Made by a program: the position numbers and the translations under genes | DNA from: Macrostomum hystrix | Lineage: Eukaryota; Platyhelminthes; Macrostomidae | Assembly (NCBI GenBank): GCA_950097015.1 | Contig: CATNEN010000001.1 | Location: 25,491,001-25,555,000, forward strand | Length of the DNA: 64,000 bases | Direction: 5' to 3' | Part shown: positions 55,025-64,000 of the stretch, piece after piece | Position numbering within the stretch: the first letter of the stretch is position 1 | How the letters are laid out: every line of letters starts with the position of its first letter | The notes under the pieces: generated by a model | What the model was told of the DNA's origin: nothing | Seen by the model: only the letters and a program-made list of their open reading frames with translations | The model's database searches: none

Positions 55025-56296
55025 TTGCATATTTTCAGCAGAGCAGCTCAACTGCCGCCTCAGGCTGTGAGCTCGCGTCCCTCCCTCTGCCTCCATTCTC
55101 TGTGCTTGAGACGCGCCGTGCGACCTTCCCCTGCCCCAGCAGTGCCAGTGGAAAACTGAGAGAAGGCTGGGCTGAGAGACAAAAGAGACAGACTGGCTGC
55201 TTATGATCTCAGAGCATTTCTATGAACTCAATTAGCAATAGGAAATGCCATCTGCATTGAGCAGTGTCTGAAATAAGTCTATTTCTCAAAGCAGGTATTC
55301 ACTGCCAGGATGGCATTGTGCGGGGCTGCCCTCTCCCTCTACCCCACTTTGCCCTGTCTCATACGATGCAGATTTCATACACGAGCCACGAATCCTGAGC
55401 AGTTGAGGTGGTTCGCCAGGGACATTGGAATGGGGCTACTGTCACGTAGCGTGACCATGCAGGTCATGAAATGCCTGGCATTCCATTCTCTTCCAAAAGA
55501 CGGCCTGGCAGCCTTTGCCGCTGCGCTCCATCCACTGTGAGGGCGGGGCAGCTCGTCCTCTCCAGCCGCACCTCCCCCTCCTGCCCTCCCAGCCTTCTAT
55601 TGTTCAGAAAGCACAGAGAGCAGCGCAGTGCCCACCCAGCCCTGCACAGCTCGGAGATGGAGCTGGGGAGGCTGAGAGCCGGTGAGACAACTGGCTTCCA
55701 TTCTCAGAAACACCTGAGGCTGAGTTACTCTCTCCTCACTGTCTCGGCCGCAGATGCAGAAGAGAGGCTGGGCAGTGGAGTCACGTGACCGCACAGAACT
55801 CGCACCTCATTGGCTGAGCCGTGCACTGAGACTGCGGCCTCGGCTCTCCCAGGACAGACCGAAGTTTCACTTGGAATCGGTTGGCCTTGCAGCGCGATTG
55901 AAAGGCAGATTATGTCCCAACTGACTACTGTGGGTAGGACTAATGCGCTGGGCTGAATTTCTGAGAAATCCAGGCCTTGGGGAATCCCGAGATTGCGGAG
56001 AATCCGAAAGGTTGCGACTATTTTTTGCTTTAGCCAACACTTGAACTTCTGCTATAACTTCTGCACAATGATCAGCCCGTCTCCCACATCCCCAGACTTT
56101 TTTGCTGGCATGGAAAGCTGCTGTTTTAATTATACAGTCACCATGGAAACCAAACACAGCTGTGACTGCACTACTGTGGCTGCGAGTATTTGAAATCTCT
56201 TACCATTGATATCACAATATTCTCTGCAGGTTAACCTGACAGAGCAGTTGATCTGCCTTGCACTTTTAAATCTTTCAGGCACTTCTAGAACTCGTA
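55025..56296. other. Intergenic DNA shared with unit 1
   Basis: From about 55490 it is nearly identical to 35230-36045. No supported gene. Confidence 0.5.
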
Positions 56297-56848
56297 TCGA
56301 TTTGGGGGAATGGGGATCGATTTGGGGGAATGGGGATCGATTTGGGGAATGGGGATCGATTTGGTGGAATGGGGATCGATTTGGGGAATGGGGATCGATT
56401 TGGGGAATGGGGATCGATTTGGGGAATGGGGATCGATTTGGGGAATGGGGATCGAGTTGTGGGGATTGTGATATGGGATTGCAGTGTGGTATTGGGATGT
56501 GGGATTGGGATTACAGTGTGGTATTGGGATGTGGGATTGGGATTACAGTGAGGCATCGGGATTTGGGATTGGGATTACAGTGAGGTATCAGGATGTAGGA
56601 TTACAGTGAGGTATTGGGATGTGGGATTGCAGTGTGGTATTGGGATGTGGGATTGCAGTGTGGTATTGGGATGTGGGATTGGGATTACAGTGAGGTATCG
56701 TGATTTGGGATTGGGATTACAGTGAGGTATTGGGATGTGGGATTGCAGTGAGGTATTGGGATGTGGGATTGCAGTGAGGTATTGGGATGTGGGATTACAG
56801 TGTGGTATTGGGATGTGGGATTACAGTGAGGTATTGGGATGTGGGATT
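56297..56848 (+). repeat. GGGGATCGATTTGGGGAAT and GGTATTGGGATGTGGGATT arrays, unit 2
   Basis: About eight units of the first type, then about 14 of the second. Copy numbers differ from unit 1. Confidence 0.9.
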
Positions 56849-57342
56849 GAGTCAGCTGTGAGAATTGGGAGTCACCTGAGAGAATGGGGAGCCAGCTGTG
56901 AGAATGGGGAGTCAGCTGTGAGAATGGGGAGTCAGCTGAGAGAATAGGGAGTCAGCTGAGAGAATGGGGAGTCAGCTGAGAGAATAGGGAGTCAGCTGAG
57001 AGAATGGGGGGTCAGCTGAGAGAATGGGGAGTCAGCTGTGAGAATGGGGAGTCAGCTGAGAGAATAGGGAGTCAGCTGAGAGAATGGGGAGTCAGCTGAG
57101 AGAATAGGGAGTCAGCTGAGAGAATGGGGGGTCAGCTGAGAGAATGGGGAGTCAGCTGAGAGAATGGGGGGTCAGCTGAGAGAATGGGGAGTCAGCTGAG
57201 AGAATAGGGAGTCAGCTGAGAGAATGGGGAGTCAGCTGAGAGAATGGGGGGTCAGCTGAGAGAATAGGGAGTCAGCTGAGAGAATGGGGGGTCAGCTGAG
57301 AGAATAGGGAGTCAGCTGTGAGAATGGGGAGTCAGCTGAGTA
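56849..57342 (+). repeat. 20-bp minisatellite (AGAATGGGGAGTCAGCTGAG), unit 2
   Basis: About 24 copies, with a different variant order from unit 1. Confidence 0.93.
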
Positions 57343-58085
57343 AGGATCTGGTTGAGACTATGGAGATCGAAAAAAGAGTAAACATTTTCTGAAATTTGAT
57401 AACCAATTCAGGCTGACAATTTGAAAGATATTCATCCCGTGAGACCTGTACTCAAAGCTCACTAGCTACTTATTTTTTTGAAGTCTCTAATTCGACTCCT
57501 GAGTCCTGGAGCATGAAATTCATTTTGAAGCAGCTCAGATTTTGGCCCTGCTCACCCTGAGCAGTGCTCACTGTTGTCTCCAGTTTGCACTGCAGGGCAG
57601 CTGGCTGAGGGAGGGCCGATGGACTCAGAATAAGGACCTCTAAAAATAGCACCTGCACTGTGAGATGTGAGCAGAGTCGAAAACCCGATGAGATGCTCAG
57701 AATTCTAGTTGAATGGAATCGGCCATGGCAGAGAGAATTTTAGCAGCACAAATGCCTGATTCTGCAGCCTGGGCTCGAACCCACAGCCTGCGGAGTCCCA
57801 GCCGATTCTCCCAACTGCCGTCACTCTGCAGGTCATTTATAATTATGATTTATGATTCCAGCTGGCTCACCATGGGAGCGGGCAGAGGACATTGCAGCAG
57901 GAGGCGCCCACGACTGCAAGAGACAGAAGAGCGAGAGAATGAAGGGACAGGCAATGCTGATGGGCCTGTGGCTTTTGCCCGACTGGCAACTTTTGGTTGT
58001 GCTTGCAAAAGACAAATGTTGTTTCTCATTGTCACGGTGCTTATTGGTATCCAAGGACTCGAGAATCTCAAGGACATCTCCGCGT
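57343..58085. other. Shared spacer, unit 2
   Basis: Nearly identical to 36976-37708, including the degenerate tRNA-like segment (B box at about 57771-57782). The frame at 57713-58099 is shared but unsupported as a gene. Confidence 0.5.
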
Positions 58086-58089
58086 CTGA

Positions 58090-58679
58090 CAAGGATTAGC
58101 ATGTCTTACAAGGATTAGCATGTCCTACAAGGATTAGCATGTCGTACAAGGATTAGCATGTCCTACAAGGATTAGCATGTCCAACAAGGATTAGCATGTC
58201 CTACAAGGATTAGCATGTCTTAAAATGATTAGCATGTCCTACAAGGATTAGCATGTCTTAAAATGATTAGCATGTCCTACAGGGATTTGCAAGGATTAGC
58301 ATGTCCTACAAGGATTAGCATGTCCTACAAGGATTAGCATGCCTACAAGGATTAGCATGTCCTACAAGGATTAGCATGTCCTACAAGGATTAGCATGTCC
58401 TACAAGGATTAGCATGTCCTACAAGGATTTGCGTTTCCTACAAGGATTAGCATGTCCTATAATTAAGTATTGCCATGTCCTAACAGGATTAGCATGTCCT
58501 ACAAGGATTAGAATGTCCTACAAGGATTAGCATGTTCTACCAGGATTAGCATGTCCTACAAGGATTAGCATGTCCTACCAGGATTAGCATGTCCTACCAG
58601 GATTAGCATGTCCTACAAGGATTAGCATGTCCTACAAGGATTAGCATGTCCTACAAGGATTAGCATGTCCTACAAGGAT
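58090..58679 (+). repeat. 19-bp satellite at the unit 2/unit 3 junction
   Basis: About 30 copies of AAGGATTAGCATGTCCTAC with ACC and TTAAAATGATT variants. Confidence 0.95.
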
Positions 58680-60085
58680 CGCATAAGATTTCTGCGAAAA
58701 ATTCGAAAGCAAATGGTGCTGGTCAAACGGGATGCCGAATGTTAATATAAAAAATACATTTTTCCTTGAGCTGAATGTGAGGCCGGATGAGCACGGGAAG
58801 TTACGAATGGAGAAGTGGGGATCGAGTTGAGTGAACCGAGTTAAGGTTTGAAAAAAATCTATAAATTTGTCATTTTGAGTCAGAGGTTTTTCATGCAAAT
58901 TTTTATGTGATAACCTTGAGCTGAAATTGTGTTCGCAAGCGAGACTGAGACAATGAATCCAGTTCGAACCAGTTTAGCTGTTTTGCACCTTAAGTTTTGA
59001 GCGGCGATAGGCTTGGGGATGCACTTTGATTACTTTTTTAACCGACCGCTTGTTTACTGCATCTCAATTAAATAGCCATTCGACCTTCCCTGGCTCCGAG
59101 AGCGCAGATGAAAGAAGCTGAGAGATGGGCCGAGCAGAGGGCGACAACAATGCCGCAAACACGAGAAACTTGCGGCTGCGGAGTGGCGCCACGTGCATTG
59201 CCCTATTGTACGTGAGCGGTAGACTGCAATGGCGGCTGCTTCTGAGCTGAGAAACTTGTCCACTGAAGAAAATAGACAAACAATAATAGGCAAAGATATG
59301 AAGAGATGCAAATAAATAATTTACATTTAGCGAAGGAATAGAAACGAAATCTACTGCCAGTAGCTGTGGCTTAGCACAAAGCCGATGAAAAATTCTGAAA
59401 CGGACATAGGTTTTTGCTTTCGCAAAAGCAACGCAAACATTTTTGTTAAAGAACAGGATGGGAAGCCTCCTGGCTTGCATCGCCCCTGAGCCTGAATATA
59501 GAACCTGGAAGGACACTTCCCACGAAACCCGGGGTTGTAATGTAAATTAACTCGTAAAATGTAAATTAACTCGTAAAATACACAAGTAATAACAAAAAGT
59601 ATTTGTCCTATAGTAAATTAGAATTCATTAAAGATATGGGGGAGTGTTTTGGCTTAATCAAAACTAATTATTTTTTTTGTATGGCGCTATATAATAGACA
59701 TACAATTCAGACTGAACGGACAATATTTAAGCAGTTTTTTTCCGAGAAGAGAGATCTAAACTAATGCCTACTACTTAAACCGATTGTGGTCTGTGGACGT
59801 TTCGTCTTTCAGCTCATTTTTTGGTGAATCTGATTGTTAAACTGAACCTTCCATGCACAGTATAATCTAGTGATATAATTTATATGTTTTAATATAAAAA
59901 ACAACAGTAAGAGTGCTATTAATAATATCTACTGTACTACATAATTACTTAATATAGTTGTTGTAATCTCAAGCTGGTATTTTTAATAAATCTCACTCAT
60001 AATTGCTAAGTTGTCACAATAATTCATTATGCAAAGACAATTTAGAAAGAATAACCCTACACAGAATTTTATTTGCTGTAATTGT
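58680..60085. other. Gene-free unit 3 left flank
   Basis: 58880-59250 is a diverged relative of 34140-34560. The rest to about 59990 is AT-rich. From about 59993 it matches window positions 1-101. No gene was recognised. Confidence 0.6.
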
Positions 60086-60093
60086 CACATGGG
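60086..60093. other. Unfilled target site of the foldback element
   Basis: A single CACATGGG in the context TTGTCACATGGGATAAAATT, equivalent to positions 94-101 joined directly to 9534. Confidence 0.95.
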
Positions 60094-60602
60094 ATAAAAT
60101 TAAGCATCTGTCTTTAGTTCTGTATTTTTAATGCTTAATGCTAATGGTTCTTTCAACTGAACGATCCACTTAAAAAATAAATATGTGGTAATTTTTTAAA
60201 CGATTTTGCTAGTGCATTTAAACAATTATGCATTACACAATGAATTTGTTTCCAAGAAATTATTATAAGTAGTGTAAGTTGTAAAATATTTGAAAGCTAG
60301 TAATGTGTCTGTGTATATTTCTTAGAATTATATATTATTTTTGTTTATCTTGCTACAAAATGATTGTCTACTTGTACATTAGTTATTTATTGAATATTAT
60401 AACAACTTTGGTAGCCCTAGTAACCTTAGAGCTGTCTCACCTGGGATCTTCCAGTGCGCGAGCAGACGCTGTACCTGAAGGCTGATCGACCGCTGCGGCC
60501 GGGCGATCGACTCACCACTCGACTGACCAGCAGCGACGATGCCGACGAAGAAATGCCGCCGCCGACAATGCCGAGGCTGCTGATCCGCAGGAACTCCAAT
60601 AG

Positions 60603-62612
60603 GTCCGCGTAGAAGACGACGATTGCGATGATGACGAGTCCGCGGTGCGTCCTGAAGCAGCCGAGCCGCGAAAGAGAGCGGCGAGCGTCGACGCCTGCGG
60701 CTCCGACAGTCGGCTGGCCAAGACGCCGCGCCTGCAGACGGGCCGCGCCCAGCAGGCCGAAGCCGCCGTCCGCTCTCCGATCCGCAGCTGCGCCAGTCGG
60801 CCGGAGCTGGTGCTGGCGGCTCCCGCGCTCAGTGACTGGGGCAGCATCTCCTACGTGCCAGTCAGCCCAGCGCAGTACTCGACTGAGGCTCCGCAGCGGC
60901 TGCAGCTGCGGCAGCGAAGGCTGCAGCAGCCGCAGCTGGAGGAGCAACCGATGATGGAGCAGCAGGAAGCTGGCTCGGATGTTAGCGGGTGAGTATCTGT
61001 GCAAATACAATCTCTCTTATCAGTGGCTTCAGTTTCTCGCACCGCCTCTGATCTCTGAAACCCGCGATTCTGTGAAACCCAGCAGCGGCTGCTCGCCAGA
61101 TCTGCCATCTGAGACCGCGGCGCTGGACCTGACCCTGCCCAGAGCGCCGTCTCCGCCGAGGAGCACCGTCAGTGCGGGACCATTGTCCAGAGCGGCCCCC
61201 AGCCTTCAGCAGCAGCAGCAGCCCAGGCAGCGCAGCCGGCCGCCAGTCGACGGCCTCGACCAGCAGAGCCGCCCGGGCCCAGAGCAGTCGCCGAGTCCGA
61301 GGAAATCTCAGCCTTCGGCCGGCCCCGTGTCCAGCCTGATGAGTGTGTGCAAGGACTGCAAGATCGGCTTCTTCAACTACAACAACTACGTTGTGCACCG
61401 CTCTCTATACTGCCAGAGCAGCCGCTTGGCTCAGGGGGCTGGCACACCCGGCAACTCGGTTGGCTGCAGCAGCAGCAGCAGCCAACCATCCAGCTGCAGG
61501 AGCAAAAGCAGACTCCAATCCTAGCAGTTCCTGTTCTGCCAACACCCAAGCTCGAGGCCCAACCCCCTGCGGCAGCCGGCAGCGCGAGTCACCCTCCCAC
61601 TGGATCAGCTGAGCGCAAATTCCAGTGCCCCTACTGCCAGATCCGATTCCACTCGCCATCCACCCTCACAGCGCATCAGGCGTTCTACTGCCCGGAGAAT
61701 CCAGACAAAACTGCGCCCTCCAACACGGCCACCAACACACTGCCATCGACTGCCGCAGCTCCAGCTGCTGCTGCTGCTGCTGCTGCTGCCTCTGCATCGA
61801 CTGCCGACAGTTCGGCATCAGCCACGTCAGCTGCCGCCACCGGCGACGCGGCAGGGTCCGGCTGCAGTCAGCCGTCCTGGCTGGCGATCTCTCTGGACGT
61901 CGGTGGAAGCGGAGCCGGCGGCTACAAGTGCTCCATCTGCGGCTACATCGGCCAGACTGAGCGCGGCATGAAGATGCACGCCAAGGTGCACTGCGGCTTC
62001 GGCGGCGGCAGCGGCCTCGGCACCGTGGCGGCTCCCAGCGGCGGCAGCTCCTCCTCAGCGCTGTCCCCATCGGAGACTTCAACAGGCGACGGCATCCGGC
62101 TGCCGAACGCCTTCGCCGGCGACCTGCTGTGCAGCATGAGCCCAGAGGAGCTGGGCATGCTGCAGCACAAAACACAGCCCTACAGCAAGCGGAGAACTTT
62201 TAAACGAGTGGCGCCGCCACTGGCGCAGCAGCAGCAGCAGACACTCCAGCTGCCACTGTCGCTTCACCCGGAGCTGCTCCGACATCAGCTCCAACAGCTG
62301 CATCAGCAGCACCAGCTGGCCATCTCTGCTGCCGGAGCCAGCGCCGCAGCCGCTGCTGCTGCGGCCGTTGCTGGAGCTGGCTTTCGACTGAGCCGATGCG
62401 GCAGAGACAGCGAAGACGCTCAGCAGCAGCAGCAGCTGGATCAGCTGGTCTGTTTTCGCTGCGGCGAGTCATTTGAACAGCTGGAGTCCCTGCTGGAGCA
62501 TCAGGAGACCGCCTGCGCCGGCCTGAGCACCACTGCCGCGGCTGCCGTAGAAGCGGCGGCTGCAGCCGTCAAGCTGGAGGTGCGGGCAGCTGACAGCCTT
62601 GGCAGAGTTTAG
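60603..62612 (+). pseudogene. FOG/ZFPM-like zinc-finger copy, unit 3, frameshifted
   Basis: Exon 60603-60988 and exon 61083-62612 correspond to unit 1. Relative to unit 1 it lacks 120 bp holding the first C2H2 finger (in frame). It keeps an extra CCHC finger (FQCPYCQIRFHSPSTLTAHQ...YC, about 61619-61700) that unit 1 has lost. A length change near 61460-61465 puts the N-terminal half and the C-terminal half (from LQQQQQ to the stop at 62612) in different frames. Unless an unseen splice repairs this, it encodes only a truncated protein. The AATAAA seen in unit 1 is mutated here to AAAAAATAA. Confidence 0.75.
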
Positions 62613-62769
62613 TGGATGCGGCTCAACATTATCTATGCGTAATATACTACTGCCCTTCTCTATGATGCCATTTCAATACATCAATGGGCTGCAGATGGGA
62701 TTCGAATACAACCTTTGAATGCTTCTGTGACTGGGAATCAGGATTCTTCGAATCATGGGAATCTGACGA

Positions 62770-62985
62770 CAGGGGATTCTGTGAATCATGGGGATTGGGG
62801 AAAGATTGGATTCTGTGAATCATGGGGATTGGGGAAAGATTGGATTATGTGAATCATGGGGATTGGGGAAAGATTGGATTCTGTGAATCATTGGGATTGG
62901 GGAAAGATTGGATTCTGTGAATCATGGGGATTGGGGAAAGATTGGATTCTGTGAATCATGGGGATTGGGGAAAGATGGGATTCTT
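62770..62985 (+). repeat. 32-bp repeat in the 3' flank, unit 3
   Basis: About six copies of a 32-bp unit (GGATTCTGTGAATCATGGGG plus ATTGGGGAAAGA), cleaner than in unit 1. Confidence 0.88.
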
Positions 62986-63343
62986 ATATCTTTTCATCCC
63001 GCCCGCAGTCCAGTAGGACATGAGTTTAAACAAAAAATAATTTCAAATTTAGATTCTGAAGACTTATATTGTTTACCCAAGTGACACACCCGCCAATTAC
63101 AATTTACTGCACAGTGAATACACTTTGAATTGCTTAAAAATTATTGTGCTTCAAATAGCAGAAAAATCTGTACATCAATACTTGTGAGTAGAATGTGACA
63201 TGCTAATATATTCATTGTTGCCCTGGCAACCAAATTTGCAAAGCTGCTCCAATCACGGACAGCAATCACGCCTATAAACTATTTGTGAGTATTGTGTTCT
63301 AGTCCACTGTCTGATCTATTTTTAGATTTATGTCATGTTTTTA

Positions 63344-64000
63344 TGTCACTCTCTCATATCTTCTGTCACTCTCTCATATCTTCTGTCACTCTCTCATATC
63401 TTCTGTCACTCTCTCATATCTTCTGTCACCCTCTCATGTCTTCTATCACTCTCTCATATCTTCTGTCACTCTCTCATATCTTCTGTCACTCTCATATCTT
63501 CTGTCACTCTCTCATATCTTCTGTCACTCTCTCATGTCTTCTGTCACTCTCTCATATCTTCTGTCACTCTCTCATATCTTCTGTCACTCTCTAATTTCTT
63601 CTGTCACTCTCTCATGTCTTCTGTCATCTCTCATATCTTCTGTCCCTCTCTCATATCTTCTGTCACTCTCTCATATCTTCTGTCACTCTCTCATGTCTTC
63701 TGTCACTCTCATATCTTCTGCCACTCTCTAATTTCTTCTGTCACTCTCTCATATCTTCTGTCACCCTCTCATATCTTCTGTCACTCTCTCATATCTTCTG
63801 TCACCCTCTCATGTCTTCTGTCACTCTCTCATATCTTCTGTCACTCTCTCATATCTTCTGTCACTCTCATATCTTCTGTCACTCTCTCATATCTTCTGTC
63901 ACTCTCTCATGTCTTCTGTCACTCTCATATCTTCTGCCACTCTCTAATTTCTTCTGTCACTCTCTCATGTCTTCTGTCACCCTCATATCTTCTGTCACTC
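63344..64000 (+). repeat. 18-bp satellite, unit 3 array (runs off the window)
   Basis: About 36 or more copies of CTCTCATATCTTCTGTCA with the usual 16-bp and CATGTC variants. Confidence 0.95.

Overview
The window is metazoan nuclear DNA. It has GT-AG introns, spliced C2H2/CCHC zinc-finger and ankyrin-kinase genes, Ty3/gypsy retrotransposons, a Helitron, hAT- and P-type DNA transposons, tRNA-derived SINEs and very many minisatellites. No bacterial-style operon is present. A repeat-rich invertebrate is most likely, possibly a free-living flatworm of the Macrostomum type. That species guess is inference only.

The backbone is a tandem segmental duplication. One unit reads: FOG/ZFPM-like zinc-finger gene, then an 18-bp satellite (CTCTCATATCTTCTGTCA), an AT-rich spacer, an ankyrin-repeat/protein-kinase gene, several 19-32-bp minisatellites, and a 19-bp satellite (AAGGATTAGCATGTCCTAC). 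Unit 1 runs from about 9.5 to 38.0 kb, unit 2 from about 38.0 to 58.7 kb, and unit 3 from about 58.7 kb to the window end (only its zinc-finger part is in view). In unit 2 a deletion of about 3.45 kb, measured against unit 3, removed the 5' half of the zinc-finger gene. By splicing I reconstructed two ankyrin-kinase genes that are open from start to stop (667 and 654 codons). The three zinc-finger copies each carry a different loss.

The left 9.5 kb is one giant foldback transposon (102-9525). It has an exact 8-bp target duplication (CACATGGG) and near-identical inverted arms of about 1.5 kb that run on into facing 10/30-bp satellite arrays. Unit 3 keeps the empty site at 60086-60093. Its interior holds a solo LTR, a TA-flanked MITE and two convergent candidate passenger genes with phase-consistent introns. 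Neither resembles a transposase I know.

Other mobile elements are: a Helitron (16745-19025) with a decayed helicase and a hAT-type MITE nested in it; a complete gypsy element on the minus strand (24556-28982) with LTRs I read as identical, whose single gag-pol frame fills the whole space between the LTRs; a P-element/THAP transposase fossil (29171-30260); a second complete gypsy element (45767-50372) inside an intron of the unit-2 kinase gene; and two SINE insertions with clear target duplications.

The most interesting biological signal is in the paired ankyrin-kinase genes. Their introns differ by roughly 0.5-1.6 %, but the ankyrin exons carry about 40 amino-acid replacements against about 10 silent changes, clustered at ankyrin loop positions. 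This looks like a rapidly diversifying recognition-kinase family. All counts were made by eye and need computed alignments.
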